A stretch of 64,000 nucleotides of DNA from Aquidulcibacter paucihalophilus. GTDB lineage: Bacteria > Pseudomonadota > Alphaproteobacteria > Caulobacterales > Aquidulcibacteraceae. The notes below the pieces were generated by a model. It did not search any database and was not told the origin of the DNA. It worked only from the letters and a program-made list of their open reading frames with translations. The DNA lies in NCBI RefSeq assembly GCF_002105465.1, contig NZ_NCSQ01000174.1:173069-237068 (forward strand), read 5' to 3'. Every line of letters starts with the position of its first letter. The first letter of the stretch is position 1. This document shows, in pieces, positions 18,179 to 28,259 of the stretch. Made by a program: the position numbers and the translations under genes.

Positions 18179-18631
18179 CGAGCCCATCACGATATAGCTG
18201 GTGATGGTGGCAACTTGGGGCAGGGCCCCGAGGACTTCGGTATGGAAATGCTTATACGCAGGTAGATCGGTTGTCTCGACCCGCAACAAATACTCAACAG
18301 TGCCGGTTATATTGTGGCATTCGCGAACCTGAGGTGCGCGTTTGATTGCTGCTTCAAAATCAGCCTGTTCTTGCTTGGTATGGCGGGATAGACCCACCGT
18401 CACATAAGCCAAAAAACCAATCCCAAGGGCGGCGGCATTGAGTTGGGCGCGATAGCCTTGAATGACATCTCGTCTCTCTAGCTCTTGCACGCGCCTAAGA
18501 CAGGCCGAGGGTGATAAACCCACCTTACCTGCAAGGTCGACATTGCTGATGCGTCCGTCATGAGACAGGACGTGCAATATTCTTCGGTCAATCTCATCTA
18601 GATTCATCATAGCATGCGCATTTTTATCCAT
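18158..18631 (-). CDS. Lrp/AsnC-family transcriptional regulator
   Basis: 157 residues from ATG 18631; ATG 18607 is an alternative and neither has a clear ribosome-binding site. An N-terminal HTH (LDEIDRRILHVLSHDGRISNVD..., GLSPSACLRRVQELE) is followed by a RAM ligand-binding domain with HNITGTVEYLLRV. Such proteins form dimers or octamers that respond to amino acids. It is divergent from a LysE-type exporter, the classic arrangement in which the regulator controls amino-acid export. A perfect inverted repeat lies between them. Confidence 0.88.
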   Translation of the reverse strand: MDKNAHAMMNLDEIDRRILHVLSHDGRISNVDLAGKVGLSPSACLRRVQELERRDVIQGYRAQLNAAALGIGFLAYVTVGLSRHTKQEQADFEAAIKRAPQVRECHNITGTVEYLLRVETTDLPAYKHFHTEVLGALPQVATITSYIVMGSPKDERG

Positions 18632-18652
18632 AGACGATGAAATTGCAAGAAC

Positions 18653-18671
18653 ATACGACCAATGATCGTAT
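18653..18671. promoter_or_regulatory. Inverted repeat between lrp-family gene and lysE-family gene
   Basis: Arms ATACGA and TCGTAT are perfect and separated by 7 bases. The element lies 11 bp before the exporter ATG and 21 bp before the regulator start, so one bound regulator could affect both promoters. Confidence 0.5.
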
Positions 18672-18682
18672 AAAATTGCGCC

Positions 18683-19318
18683 ATGATGACCCAAGAACTC
18701 TTCCTCGGCCTATGTGGCTTTGCCCTCGTCTCTTCGATTACGCCGGGGCCGAACAATCTGATGCTCATGGCGTCGGGTATCAATTTCGGCTTTGCCCGCA
18801 CTTTGCCCCATATGCTGGGTGTGTCGATTGGCTTTGTGGTGATGACAATTTTGGTTGGGCTCGGTTTGGCGCAAATCTTTGTGCGCTTTCCAATTGCCTA
18901 CACGGTCCTAAAGGTGGGCTCGGTGGTCTATCTCATTTATCTGGCGTGGAAGATTGCGACCGCCTCCCCCCCAGAATCGAGCGCTAATTCGACTGCAAAG
19001 CCATTCAGTTTTTTACAGGCCTGCCTCTTCCAATGGGTCAATCCCAAAGCTTGGACGATGGCGCTCATGTCTGTGACTGCCTATGTGCCGGCCGATCATC
19101 CAATTTTGGGTCTCGTCATCGTCGCCAGTGTCTTTGGCGTGATTAACTTGCCGACGGTTGGCCTATGGGCCTTCATGGGTGTGCAGATGCGCCAATTCCT
19201 GCAGGATCCTGTAAAGCTGCGGACTTTCAACCTCATCGCAGCCCTTACCCTGCTTGCCTCACTCTATCCGGTTGTGACCCATGATCTTTTGTCTCATCCG
19301 GCCCTCGCGACGCCTTAA
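18683..19318 (+). CDS. LysE/RhtB-family amino-acid exporter
   Basis: 211 residues, six membrane helices. The N-terminal SITPGPNNLMLMASGINFG is the LysE/RhtB signature, and FQWVNPKAW in the middle is also conserved. It exports amino acids or related metabolites across the inner membrane. It is transcribed divergently from the Lrp-family regulator with only 51 bp between starts. Its stop is 3 bp from the chvG stop on the other strand. Confidence 0.9.
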   Translation: MMTQELFLGLCGFALVSSITPGPNNLMLMASGINFGFARTLPHMLGVSIGFVVMTILVGLGLAQIFVRFPIAYTVLKVGSVVYLIYLAWKIATASPPESSANSTAKPFSFLQACLFQWVNPKAWTMALMSVTAYVPADHPILGLVIVASVFGVINLPTVGLWAFMGVQMRQFLQDPVKLRTFNLIAALTLLASLYPVVTHDLLSHPALATP

Positions 19319-19321
19319 GGC

Positions 19322-20941
19322 CTAAGCAGCCGGCAACTCGAGTACAAAGCGCGCACCACTGCGGTCCTCGCGATTTTCCGCCCAAATCGCCCCGCCATGG
19401 CTCTCGGCAATTTGGCGCGCGATGGCGAGCCCAAGACCCGAATGCTTACCGAAGGCGGCTTGGCCCTCCTCGCCCGCACTGGTTGGACGGTGCGTATAGA
19501 AGCGGTTAAAGATGCTTTGCAGAGATTCTTCTGGAATACCTGGGCCTTCATCCTCGACCACAATCCGGATGGTCTTATCGTCGCGCGCACCAACCAAACT
19601 GACCTGGCCGTCGGTGGGCGAGAAGGACAGCGCATTGTCCAATAGATTGGTGAGGATGCGCGAGATCGCCTCCTCCCGCCCACTCACGATCAAGCGGTCG
19701 GTTTCATCGGGATAGCGGACAACAATTTCAACTTCGCGGGAATGGCCAATCGAACCATAGGCACGCGACAAATCATCCATCATTTCAGCCATGGAGAACT
19801 TTTGCTGGCTGGCGCGGGCAAGTTCGGCATCCAAGCGAGAGGCGTTGGCGATATCGGTGACCAAGCGGTCTACCCGGCGCGCATCATTAAGAATGATGGA
19901 TTCAAGCTTCGCTTTGCTATCGGGTGTGGTGGCCCGAGGCAGGAGTTCAGCCGCATTGCGGATCGCGGCCAAGGGATTTTTAATCTCGTGAGCGACGTCA
20001 GCCGCAAAGCTTTCGTTCGCGTCAATGCGGTCTTGCAAGGTCGCAGTCATGGCAGCCAAAGCGTCGGCCAAATCGCCAATTTCATCCGGGCGTCGGCGCA
20101 GGGCATCTGCATCCAAGGCCTGTGCGCGCCCTCTTCGCACATTATCCGCAGCCGCAGCTAAGCGCCGTAACGGCACAGCGATAGACCACGCCAACATACT
20201 GGCCGAAATCGCAGTCACCAAAATGGCTGAAAAGATAAAGGGGTAAAGGGCCCGCCGCTCTGCCTCCACAATCTCACTCACATCGCCGCTTTCCAGCGTC
20301 AGGACCCCGACGACAGCGCGAATACGTTGAATGGGCACCGTGACAGATACCACGCGGCGACCCTCTTCATCAAAGCGCTCACTTTGAACGACATTGCCTT
20401 GCAGCGCGGTAGAGACCTCACGGATCAAGGCCTTCTTCGGGTCGTCGCTTGCCCCTTGGATAAAGACCCGAACGTTAGAGACGGCCTTGCCGGCTGCCTC
20501 GCCAATATCCGGGGCTGCAGGTCCCAGCGGTGGCAATTCGCGTACATTGACGATATCGTCCAAGATGGTGCTATCGGCGATGGGACGCAGATCGCGGCTA
20601 AACAAACGCAGGCGAGCCCCCGGCTCTCGCGATAGGCGCCTCAAAATTGCGCGGGCGCGGCCTTCATCCAAAACCGGTACCGCGTCGGCAGGAATTGCGG
20701 CCTCAGCCAGAACGCTCGCAATCGTTGAGCCTTGCGCCCGTAGGGCATCCATACGCGCCTTGGTAAGGCCGGATCGTAACTCGTTAAACAAGAGCGAGCC
20801 AAGCACCAGAATGACGATGCCGGCGAAGTTTGCAATAAAAATAATGCCTGCGATACCGCCACGGCGGCGCTGCCTTCGGGTTTTGCCAAAGGGTTCGATA
20901 GGCTTCTTTTTAGGATTCTTTGTAGCGATAGCCGACCCCAT
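19322..20941 (-). CDS. chvG: Sensor histidine kinase ChvG (ExoS-type)
   Basis: 539 residues from ATG 20941, chosen because it overlaps chvI by 32 bp and begins just before the basic N-terminus; upstream starts at 20998 or 20968 are possible. A membrane helix (about 30-55), a periplasmic sensing domain, a second membrane helix near 240, HAMP, HisKA with His318 in [10 protein letters not shown], and HATPase with DEGPGIPE and HSGLGLAI follow in order. ChvG senses envelope or acid stress in alphaproteobacteria and phosphorylates ChvI. The hprK/ptsH genes that often follow are absent here. Confidence 0.92.
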   Translation of the reverse strand: MGSAIATKNPKKKPIEPFGKTRRQRRRGGIAGIIFIANFAGIVILVLGSLLFNELRSGLTKARMDALRAQGSTIASVLAEAAIPADAVPVLDEGRARAILRRLSREPGARLRLFSRDLRPIADSTILDDIVNVRELPPLGPAAPDIGEAAGKAVSNVRVFIQGASDDPKKALIREVSTALQGNVVQSERFDEEGRRVVSVTVPIQRIRAVVGVLTLESGDVSEIVEAERRALYPFIFSAILVTAISASMLAWSIAVPLRRLAAAADNVRRGRAQALDADALRRRPDEIGDLADALAAMTATLQDRIDANESFAADVAHEIKNPLAAIRNAAELLPRATTPDSKAKLESIILNDARRVDRLVTDIANASRLDAELARASQQKFSMAEMMDDLSRAYGSIGHSREVEIVVRYPDETDRLIVSGREEAISRILTNLLDNALSFSPTDGQVSLVGARDDKTIRIVVEDEGPGIPEESLQSIFNRFYTHRPTSAGEEGQAAFGKHSGLGLAIARQIAESHGGAIWAENREDRSGARFVLELPAA

Positions 20942-21620
20942 AAAGCGTCTCGATGGCGTCAAACTCGCCATCAACTTCACGGAATTTCTTGCGCACACGC
21001 TTCACGTGGCTGTCAATGGTACGGTCATCAACATAAACGCTGTCGTCATAGGCCGCATCCATCAATTGATCTCGGCTTTTGACAAAGCCAGGACGATGGG
21101 CAAGCGCTTGCAGCAAGAGGAATTCGGTCACCGTCAGGCGGACGGGCTTACCCTTCCAATAAGAAGCATGGCGATTTGGATCCATGGTGAGAGAACCACG
21201 TGTAACGACTTTCTTGTCGCCATCTGCCGGGGATACATCCTCATCGACCGCATCAATCGGACGCGAGCGACGGAGAACCGCTTTCACCCGCTCTGACAAA
21301 AGCCGGGTGGAAAATGGCTTACGAATGAAATCATCTGCCCCCACAGAAAAGCCAATGACCTCGTCAATCTCATCATCCTTCGAGGTCAAGAAAATCACAG
21401 GCACGTCTGAGCTTTCCCGCACACGACGCAATAATTCAACCCCGTCCATACGAGGCATTTTGATATCCAAGATCGCGATGTCTGGCGGGTCTGAGATCAA
21501 GGCAGGTAAAGCCGTGGCCCCATCGGGATACGTGCGCACGTCATAACCTTCGCTCTGGAATAGGATTTCCAGGGAAGCACGGATGTTTTCGTCGTCATCG
21601 ACCAGAGCTATTGTCGTCAT
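20910..21620 (-). CDS. chvI: Response regulator ChvI
   Basis: 236 residues, OmpR/PhoB type: receiver with DDDEN acidic pocket, phospho-acceptor Asp52 (LDIKMP), Thr in LTSKDD and a Lys near RKPF, then a winged-helix DNA-binding domain with [16 protein letters not shown]. Together with ChvG it controls envelope, exopolysaccharide and stress genes. ATG 21620 is the start. It is first in the chvI-chvG operon. Confidence 0.93.
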   Translation of the reverse strand: MTTIALVDDDENIRASLEILFQSEGYDVRTYPDGATALPALISDPPDIAILDIKMPRMDGVELLRRVRESSDVPVIFLTSKDDEIDEVIGFSVGADDFIRKPFSTRLLSERVKAVLRRSRPIDAVDEDVSPADGDKKVVTRGSLTMDPNRHASYWKGKPVRLTVTEFLLLQALAHRPGFVKSRDQLMDAAYDDSVYVDDRTIDSHVKRVRKKFREVDGEFDAIETLYGVGYRYKES

Positions 21621-21722
21621 AGGCCTACTTATAAGGCGGTTTGTGGCCGCATGTTACCCCTCACAAGGCAAGATTATGGCGAATAAAGTGTTTATGAGAC
21701 GCTAAGCTGGGGAAAAAACAGG

Positions 21723-22127
21723 CTAACCGGCCTTGGCACGCGCTTCGGTCTCCAGCATTTCATCCAAATAAGCCATGGCCAGATCGGTCAATTCAAACTG
21801 AGGCTCTGCCCAGAAATCTTCAACGCCACTTGGAATTGCGGCATCCAGAACAGTATGAATCTCACTTTCATCATCATTCCACAGGATGGAGACATCGGCC
21901 AAGCGCGCGGCCTCGCGCCCAAGGCTTTGTGTAATGACGGGATCATCCATGCGCTTGGCACTGACCCGCAACAAGGTCAGCCCACCTCCAATATCCTCAG
22001 AGATATCCGCATATGACAAAATGGCATTGAGGAGCGTGCCCGAAGGTGGGGCAACCACAACAGCAACAGGTGCTACCTTTTGCTTGGCTGGGCGGCGGCG
22101 GGATTTGGGGTAAGGAAGGATAGTCAT
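21723..22127 (-). CDS. Conserved-looking protein of unknown function
   Basis: 134 residues from ATG 22127, with GAGG upstream. A basic, Pro-rich N-terminus (about residues 1-30) leads into a mixed alpha/beta region with alternating acidic stretches and an acidic helix near the C-terminus. No signal peptide, membrane segment or motif I can name. It lies upstream of chvI on the same strand, 102 bp away, and divergent from tkt. Its length, start signal and codon pattern support a real gene. Confidence 0.6.
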   Translation of the reverse strand: MTILPYPKSRRRPAKQKVAPVAVVVAPPSGTLLNAILSYADISEDIGGGLTLLRVSAKRMDDPVITQSLGREAARLADVSILWNDDESEIHTVLDAAIPSGVEDFWAEPQFELTDLAMAYLDEMLETEARAKAG

Positions 22128-22331
22128 TTTCGGGCCTCACTGTGTGTGTGAGTTGGTTATGCACCCCTCTTACGACAAAATCGGGCGTAGATTTTGACCA
22201 CAATGAGTCTGCAATGAGTCCACCGAGCAAGTCGGTGATGTCGAGGCGGATTCAGGTGCCGTTTACCATTGTTAGCGCCGCCCGAGTCCTATATGCGGTC
22301 CGTCATTCAGCCGACGAAAGTTTCACTGCCC

Positions 22332-24302
22332 ATGACCAGCCATGCAGATCTTGCAAATGCCATTCGCTTCTTGTCGATGGACGCCGTTCAGGCAGCCAAC
22401 TCGGGGCACCCCGGCATGCCGATGGGCATGGCAGATGTCGCGACAGTTCTGTTCACCAAGTTTCTGAAATTCGACGCCAAAGCCCCTGATTGGCAAGATC
22501 GCGACCGCTTCGTCTTGTCGGCTGGCCATGGTTCGATGCTGATTTACTCGCTGCTCCATCTGACAGGCTACGAAGCGATGACGATGGATCAGTTGAAGCG
22601 CTTTCGCCAGATTGGCGCTTTGACCGCTGGTCACCCCGAATATGGCCATGTGCCGGGTGTAGAAACCACCACGGGTCCCTTAGGCCAAGGCATTTCCACC
22701 GCCGTTGGTATTGCGATGGCCGAAGCCCATTTGCGGGCGACTTTGGGTGCCGATGTCTGCGACCACCGCACTTGGGTTATCGCTTCAGACGGCGACTTGA
22801 TGGAGGGCATCAGCCATGAGGCGATTTCCTTGGCGGGCCATCTGCGCCTCAATCGCCTCATTGTTCTGTGGGACGATAATGAGATCTCGATCGATGGGGC
22901 TTTGTCCGTCGCCGAAACTGGCGACCAGCTTCAGCGATTTGAGGCTGCTGGTTGGCAAACAAGCCGGGTAGATGGTCATGATCCTGTGGCATTGGAAGCA
23001 GCTATGGCGGCGGCCCTCACGTCGGACCGGCCGGTTCTGATCGCCTGCCGCACCCAAATCGGCTTCGGCTCGCCGAATTTGGCTGGAACTGCCAAAACCC
23101 ATGGGTCCCCCCTGGGGGCTGCCGAAATTGAAGCCACCCGCGCAGCACTCAACTGGCCCCACGCGCCGTTCGTGGTGCCAGAGGAGATTGTTGCTGCATG
23201 GCGCGCTGCCGGTAGCCGTGGGGCGAAGGCCCATGCCGATTGGCAAGCGCGGATTGCAAAACGGTCTGATCAAGGCGCGGTCAAAGACCTTTTGGACTCC
23301 AAGATCGATGCGTCCAAATTGCGTGCCGTGATTGAGGCGCATTGCGCAAGCATGGCGGAGAAAGCCCCATCTCTCGCGACGCGGGAAAGCTCTGGGGCGG
23401 CCTTGGAGGTTTTGGTTCCAGCCTTTGATCTGTTGATGGGCGGCTCAGCTGACTTGACGGGTTCGGTAAATACCAAAGTGGCGGGTATGAAGGGCTTTGG
23501 GGCTAATGCCTATCAGGAACGCTACGTGCATTACGGTGTTCGCGAGCATGGCATGGCCGCAGCTATGAACGGTATGGCCTTGCACGGCGGCGTGGTTCCT
23601 TATTCGGGCACCTTTTTGGTATTTGCCGATTATCTGCGCCCTGCCCTACGCCTCGGTGCGTTGATGGAAGTCCGCGCCATACACGTTCTCACGCACGACA
23701 GTATTGGTCTGGGTGAAGATGGCCCAACCCATCAGCCAGTCGAGACCTTGGCATCGCTGCGCGCGATACCGAACGTAAATGTTTTCCGCCCGTGTGACCC
23801 AATTGAAGTCGCTGAATGTTGGGAGCTGGCGCTGCTTGCGCCCAAAACTCAATCGGTTCTGTCTTTGACCCGCCAAAAGCTCGGCTTTCAGCGGAAGGAT
23901 GGTTCGCCAACAAACCGCTGTGCCCAAGGTGCCTATGTGTTGTCGCCGTCTAGCCTGCCCGAGAAGGCGGTCTTGATTGCAACGGGGTCTGAAGTTGAAA
24001 TTGCCATGAAGGCCCAAGCCAAATTGGCCGAAGCCGGTATTGGCGTCCGGGTCGTCTCTGCCCCTTGCTTGGAGCTGTTTGAAGCCCAATCCGCCGCTTA
24101 TCAAAGCGAAGTCTTGGGGGGCGATTTGCCCAAGATCGCCATTGAAGCAGCTGTCCGTTTCGGCTGGGACCGTTGGATTGGCCCGACGGGTACCTTTATC
24201 GGCATGAAGGGCTTTGGTGCATCTGGCCCCTATCAGGCGCTTTACGCCCATTTCGGCATTACCAGCGAAGCTGTTTGTGCAGCCGTTGAGGCACTTGGCT
24301 GA
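22332..24302 (+). CDS. tkt: Transketolase
   Basis: 656 residues from ATG 22332; in-frame upstream starts (22293, 22269) would lengthen it beyond the family norm. It moves two-carbon units between sugar phosphates in the pentose phosphate pathway, using thiamine diphosphate. SGHPGMPMG opens the domain, GHGSML and GPLGQGI contact the cofactor, and GDGDLMEGI-type ASDGDLMEG with a downstream N is the ThDP/Mg site. EDGPTHQP is the transketolase signature. A short inverted repeat (CACCGA/TCGGTG, 22221-22237) lies in the leader. The following glycosyltransferase starts 2 bp after the stop. Confidence 0.95.
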   Translation: MTSHADLANAIRFLSMDAVQAANSGHPGMPMGMADVATVLFTKFLKFDAKAPDWQDRDRFVLSAGHGSMLIYSLLHLTGYEAMTMDQLKRFRQIGALTAGHPEYGHVPGVETTTGPLGQGISTAVGIAMAEAHLRATLGADVCDHRTWVIASDGDLMEGISHEAISLAGHLRLNRLIVLWDDNEISIDGALSVAETGDQLQRFEAAGWQTSRVDGHDPVALEAAMAAALTSDRPVLIACRTQIGFGSPNLAGTAKTHGSPLGAAEIEATRAALNWPHAPFVVPEEIVAAWRAAGSRGAKAHADWQARIAKRSDQGAVKDLLDSKIDASKLRAVIEAHCASMAEKAPSLATRESSGAALEVLVPAFDLLMGGSADLTGSVNTKVAGMKGFGANAYQERYVHYGVREHGMAAAMNGMALHGGVVPYSGTFLVFADYLRPALRLGALMEVRAIHVLTHDSIGLGEDGPTHQPVETLASLRAIPNVNVFRPCDPIEVAECWELALLAPKTQSVLSLTRQKLGFQRKDGSPTNRCAQGAYVLSPSSLPEKAVLIATGSEVEIAMKAQAKLAEAGIGVRVVSAPCLELFEAQSAAYQSEVLGGDLPKIAIEAAVRFGWDRWIGPTGTFIGMKGFGASGPYQALYAHFGITSEAVCAAVEALG

Positions 24303-24304
24303 AC

Positions 24305-25300
24305 TTGACCGGGCCACGCGTCTCGATCCTAATCATTGCCTATAAGAGCCGGGCGCATTTACCGCGTCTGTTTGACTGTCTTGATGCGCAAACCTTCCGC
24401 GACTTTGAGACAATCCTGATCGATAATGCCTCGCCCAAGGGGGCAGAGCCCGACGCGGCAACCCAGGCGCGGGCCACGCAATTTGTCGCCAATGCCACCA
24501 ATATCGGTTTTGCAGCGGCAAACAACCAAGCGTCGAGGCTTGCCAAGGGACCGTGGATCATCTGCCTCAATCCAGACGCATTCCCAGAACCCAACTGGCT
24601 TGAAGCCTTGATGGCGGCAACCCAGCGCTATCCAGATGTGACGGCCTTTGGTTCCACCCAGATTTTGGACGAGGACCCGAGCCAACTCGATGGCGCCGGC
24701 GATGTCTATCATGCGTTCGGCATTCCCTTTCGTGGCGGCTATCGCAAGCCATGGCCGAGTGATCTGGCCGACGGACAGGCTTTCAGCCCCTGTGCCGCTG
24801 CTTCGATGTGGCGGGCAGATGTGTTTGACTTCTTAGGCGGCTATGAAGAAAGCTATTTCTGCTATTGCGAAGATGTCGACCTCGGGTTTCGGCATCGCTT
24901 GGCAGGCGGAGAAGTCGTACAATTAGCCGACGCACAAGTCCGACATCTGGGCTCGGCTTCCAGCGGGCGACTGTCGGACTTCGCCGTCTATCATGGCACG
25001 CGCAACCGACTTTGGACCTTCATCCGAAATATGCCAGGCGCGCTATTCTGGTTGTTGTTGCTGCCGCATCTTGCAGCGACGCTTCTTTTGTGGGCCCATA
25101 CCGCTTGGCGCGGGGCAGGCCCTGCTTATGGCCGCGGACTTGCCGATGGTCTGAAAGGCTGGCACCAAGCGTGGCAAGCCCGAGGTGCCATACAAGCCAA
25201 ACGCAAGGCCAGCTTATCGGGCCTGATGCGCCAATTTGCCTGGTCGCCCCTTAGCCTGTTGAAGCGCGCGATTGTGTTGCGTCAGATCACTCGACCGTAA
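24305..25300 (+). CDS. Family 2 glycosyltransferase
   Basis: 331 residues beginning MTGPRVSILIIAYKS at a TTG codon with GAGG upstream, 2 bp after tkt. A GT-A fold is indicated by the ILIDNASPKG strand, NIGFAAANNQ, the NPDA metal-binding Asp region and a late EDVDLGFR motif, as in rhamnosyl/galactofuranosyl-type GT2 enzymes. One membrane segment sits near residues 245-265. It probably adds a sugar to a cell-surface glycan on the cytoplasmic face. The last 14 bp overlap the glmS stop on the other strand. Confidence 0.85.
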   Translation: MTGPRVSILIIAYKSRAHLPRLFDCLDAQTFRDFETILIDNASPKGAEPDAATQARATQFVANATNIGFAAANNQASRLAKGPWIICLNPDAFPEPNWLEALMAATQRYPDVTAFGSTQILDEDPSQLDGAGDVYHAFGIPFRGGYRKPWPSDLADGQAFSPCAAASMWRADVFDFLGGYEESYFCYCEDVDLGFRHRLAGGEVVQLADAQVRHLGSASSGRLSDFAVYHGTRNRLWTFIRNMPGALFWLLLLPHLAATLLLWAHTAWRGAGPAYGRGLADGLKGWHQAWQARGAIQAKRKASLSGLMRQFAWSPLSLLKRAIVLRQITRP

Positions 25301-27110
25301 CCGATTTTGCAAGGTTACGCGGCTGGTCCACATCGGTGCCTTTAGCCACCGCCACATGATAGGCCAACAAGTGGATCAAGGGTGAATAGACAATCGGGGC
25401 CACGAATGGATCGGCCTTTGGCGCTTCAATCGTATGGCGCGCGACATCGCCAGATTCCTCAATCCCCAATGCGTCCGAGAATAAGGTCACCCGGCCTTTT
25501 CGGGCGGCAATCTCCTGAACGTTGGAGATCGTCTTCTCAAACAAATGGTCATGCGGGGCGATGGCGAATACGGGCGTGACTTCATCGATCAAGGCGATGG
25601 GCCCATGTTTCAACTCACCTGAGGCATAGCCTTCGGCATGGATATAACTAATTTCTTTAAGCTTCAGCGCGGCTTCTAAAGCAATCGGATAAGCCATGCC
25701 ACGGCCAATATAGAGGATGGAGCGGGCGTGGCTGGCTTCTTCTGCCGCCGCAGCAATCGTGGTCTCAACCTTCAAGGCTTCGCGGATCAAGCGCGGGGTT
25801 TCCATCAAAAGATGCGCCAAACGGCGCTCCTCTTCCCGATCAATCTTCTTGCGCGCCAAGGCAGCAGCGACCGAAATTGCCGCCAATGCGGACAATTGGG
25901 CGACGAAGGCTTTGGTGGACGCCACGCCGATTTCAGGGCCGGCCAAGGTTGGCAGCACGGCATCAGCTTCGCGCGCGATGGAGCTTTCCGGCACATTGAC
26001 GACAGCAATCGTCTTCCAGCCCTTGCGTTTGCACAAGCGCAAGGCCTCTAGCGTGTCGGCGGTTTCACCCGATTGAGAAATGAACACAGCGGCCGCGCGG
26101 CCCGCCGCGACAGGCTCGCGATAGCGGAATTCAGAGGCAATATCGGTCTCGCACGACAGCTCTGCCACTTGCTCAAACCAATATTCCCCGACGCGACCAG
26201 CCAAATAGGCTGTCCCACAGCCAATGATCCACAATTGGTCGATCTGGGCGAAATCAACGCCAAAGTCTGGCAGCGTGACGCGCTCTTCGAGTGGATCTAC
26301 ATAATGGCCGATGGTGCGGGCAGCCGCATCAGGTTCCTCGTGGATTTCCTTTTGCATATAGTGGCGATAATTGCCTTTTTCGACCGCTGCAGCACTGGCG
26401 GCGACCGACTTGATCGGACGCGCAACCGGATTGCGCGCCACGTCATAAACCGCATGGCTGGTCCGGCTTAGGACCACCAGATCGCCCTCTTCGAGATAAA
26501 TGACACGATTGGTGAAGGGGGCAACGGCTATACCGTCTGAGCCCAAATACATCTCGCCGTCGCCAACACCCACAACCAAGGGGCTGCCTTGGCGGGCACC
26601 AACCAATAAATCCTCTTCGCCGGTGAATAAGCAGGCGATCGCAAAAGCACCACGGACCCGCTTGAGGGCCTCAATCACGGCGTCCTTTGGGCTGGCCCCT
26701 AAATCCAAGGCGCGCGACACCAATTGGGTGATAACCTCAGTATCGGTTTCAGAATCAAACGTGCGGCCTTCCGCTTCAAGTTCTGCCCGCAGGGTTCGGA
26801 AGTTTTCGATAATGCCATTATGCACCACCGCGACGCGGTTGGTTGCATGGGGGTGGGCGTTTCGTTCCGACGGCGCACCATGTGTAGCCCAGCGGGTGTG
26901 ACCTATGCCGATGAGGCCAGGTAAAGGCGCGGTAACCAATACGTCTTCCAGATTCTTGATCTTGCCTTGCGCGCGACGACGTTCAATCTTGCCATCTACC
27001 AAGGTAGCGATGCCCGCAGAATCATAACCGCGATATTCCAGCCGCTTTAGTGATTCAATGAGACGCGAAGTCACCGCCTCTTTACCCAAGATTCCAATAA
27101 TGCCGCACAT
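25287..27110 (-). CDS. glmS: Glucosamine-6-phosphate synthase (isomerizing)
   Basis: 607 residues, full length. It makes glucosamine-6-phosphate from fructose-6-phosphate and glutamine for peptidoglycan and LPS. The N-terminal glutaminase begins MCGIIG with nucleophile Cys2, followed by two SIS isomerase domains (ISQSGETADT, STKAF) and the C-terminal NLAKSVTVE. ATG 27110 is the start. No glmS ribozyme-like leader is visible. glmU, often adjacent in alphaproteobacteria, is not here. Convergent overlap with the glycosyltransferase is 14 bp. Confidence 0.95.
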   Translation of the reverse strand: MCGIIGILGKEAVTSRLIESLKRLEYRGYDSAGIATLVDGKIERRRAQGKIKNLEDVLVTAPLPGLIGIGHTRWATHGAPSERNAHPHATNRVAVVHNGIIENFRTLRAELEAEGRTFDSETDTEVITQLVSRALDLGASPKDAVIEALKRVRGAFAIACLFTGEEDLLVGARQGSPLVVGVGDGEMYLGSDGIAVAPFTNRVIYLEEGDLVVLSRTSHAVYDVARNPVARPIKSVAASAAAVEKGNYRHYMQKEIHEEPDAAARTIGHYVDPLEERVTLPDFGVDFAQIDQLWIIGCGTAYLAGRVGEYWFEQVAELSCETDIASEFRYREPVAAGRAAAVFISQSGETADTLEALRLCKRKGWKTIAVVNVPESSIAREADAVLPTLAGPEIGVASTKAFVAQLSALAAISVAAALARKKIDREEERRLAHLLMETPRLIREALKVETTIAAAAEEASHARSILYIGRGMAYPIALEAALKLKEISYIHAEGYASGELKHGPIALIDEVTPVFAIAPHDHLFEKTISNVQEIAARKGRVTLFSDALGIEESGDVARHTIEAPKADPFVAPIVYSPLIHLLAYHVAVAKGTDVDQPRNLAKSVTVE

Positions 27111-27246
27111 TTAAAAAGCGCCTTTCAAGTCTTGCAAGACTGAGTACATGTGCCGTGTTGATAGAAAGCTTCCGTCAGAGGCGCCACCCCCAATACTGTC
27201 ACTCTTGATGACAGCGCGTTGCATCACCCGATCAGAGCAAGCTATA

Positions 27247-28200
27247 TCAGGGGGCGGGCTTAAGATAGACTTGTTGCAAGAAGGCATCGACTTCCTTCGC
27301 GGTCGCCAGCGCGACCTCTTCTTGCGGCAAATGACCGATATTGGGATAGGAGACAAGCTTTGCGCCCTTAATCTCTTGGGCAAAACGCTTGGCGTCGGCG
27401 AACGGAATCCAAGGATCGGCTTCCCCCCAAATCACCAGGGTTGGGGCGGTGATGGTTGGGATTTTCTGATAGGCATTTGGATCGTCAGGGCCTGCCCGCA
27501 TACGAGCTAGAGTGGCTTGCCGATTGCCTTCGCGCATCAAGAGACCATGGTACCGCTTCACCATTTCTGGCGTCACCAAAGCATCATCCACAATGACTTG
27601 CTTCAGGTTGGATTCAATCATGCCTTTGGTGGTGGCGCGCGAAAAAATCTCGCCAATCACCGGCGTGCGGGCCAGACGGAATACCAGAGGTGGCTTGCCT
27701 GTTTCGCGCGGATAGCCAGCCGCATCGACCAAAATGAGACCTGCGACTTTCTCTGAATGGGCCAGTGCATAGCGCCATGCCACACCACCACCCATGGAAT
27801 TGCCACCCAAAACAAAGCGTTCCACTTTGAAATGCCGGGCCAGATCATCCACAACTTGCACATAAGCGGTGCTTGAATAGACCCCACTCTTGGAAGGGCC
27901 GGTGAGGCCATGGGCGGGGAAATCGAAACTAATCACCCGCCAATCATCTTTAAGCTCAGCCACCCAAGGCTCCCACGTGTGGAGAGACGCATTGGAACCA
28001 TGGGCAAGGATCAAGACGGGCGCATCGCGCTTGCCCTCATCACGCACATGTAAGCGGACACCGTCGCGAATTGTGATGAATTGCGATGCAGGGGATGTGT
28101 AGCGGGCCTCGGCAACCGCGCGTGGCAAATCCGGACTACAGCCGACTGTCGCAAAGCCAGCCAGGGCTATCCAAATTAAAGCTAAAAGTCGTTTTTGCAT
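27247..28200 (-). CDS. Lipoprotein alpha/beta hydrolase
   Basis: 317 residues from ATG 28200, preceded by GGGGAGG. An N-terminal signal ends in a lipobox-like FATVGC with Cys20, so the protein is probably lipid-anchored outside the inner membrane. The hydrolase domain has HGSNA (oxyanion), nucleophile Ser in GGNSMGGG, Asp in WGEADPW and His in NIGHLPQ. Members include C-C bond hydrolases and esterases of aromatic or ester degradation; substrate unknown. It stands alone between glmS and the glyoxalase. Confidence 0.8.
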   Translation of the reverse strand: MQKRLLALIWIALAGFATVGCSPDLPRAVAEARYTSPASQFITIRDGVRLHVRDEGKRDAPVLILAHGSNASLHTWEPWVAELKDDWRVISFDFPAHGLTGPSKSGVYSSTAYVQVVDDLARHFKVERFVLGGNSMGGGVAWRYALAHSEKVAGLILVDAAGYPRETGKPPLVFRLARTPVIGEIFSRATTKGMIESNLKQVIVDDALVTPEMVKRYHGLLMREGNRQATLARMRAGPDDPNAYQKIPTITAPTLVIWGEADPWIPFADAKRFAQEIKGAKLVSYPNIGHLPQEEVALATAKEVDAFLQQVYLKPAP

Positions 28201-28259
28201 CGTGCCGGCCTCCCCATATGTGTTTATCCTTGTCGGTTGCCCGCGCTGGTTCAACCAGA

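Noticed and set aside
20394..21296. A 300-codon open frame opposite chvI-chvG
   Set aside because: Shadow of two clearly identified genes, with no ribosome-binding site and no recognisable domain.
27111..27246. Possible glmS ribozyme or regulatory RNA upstream of glmS
   Set aside because: No ribozyme-like core or paired structure is seen, and the class is typical of Gram-positive bacteria.
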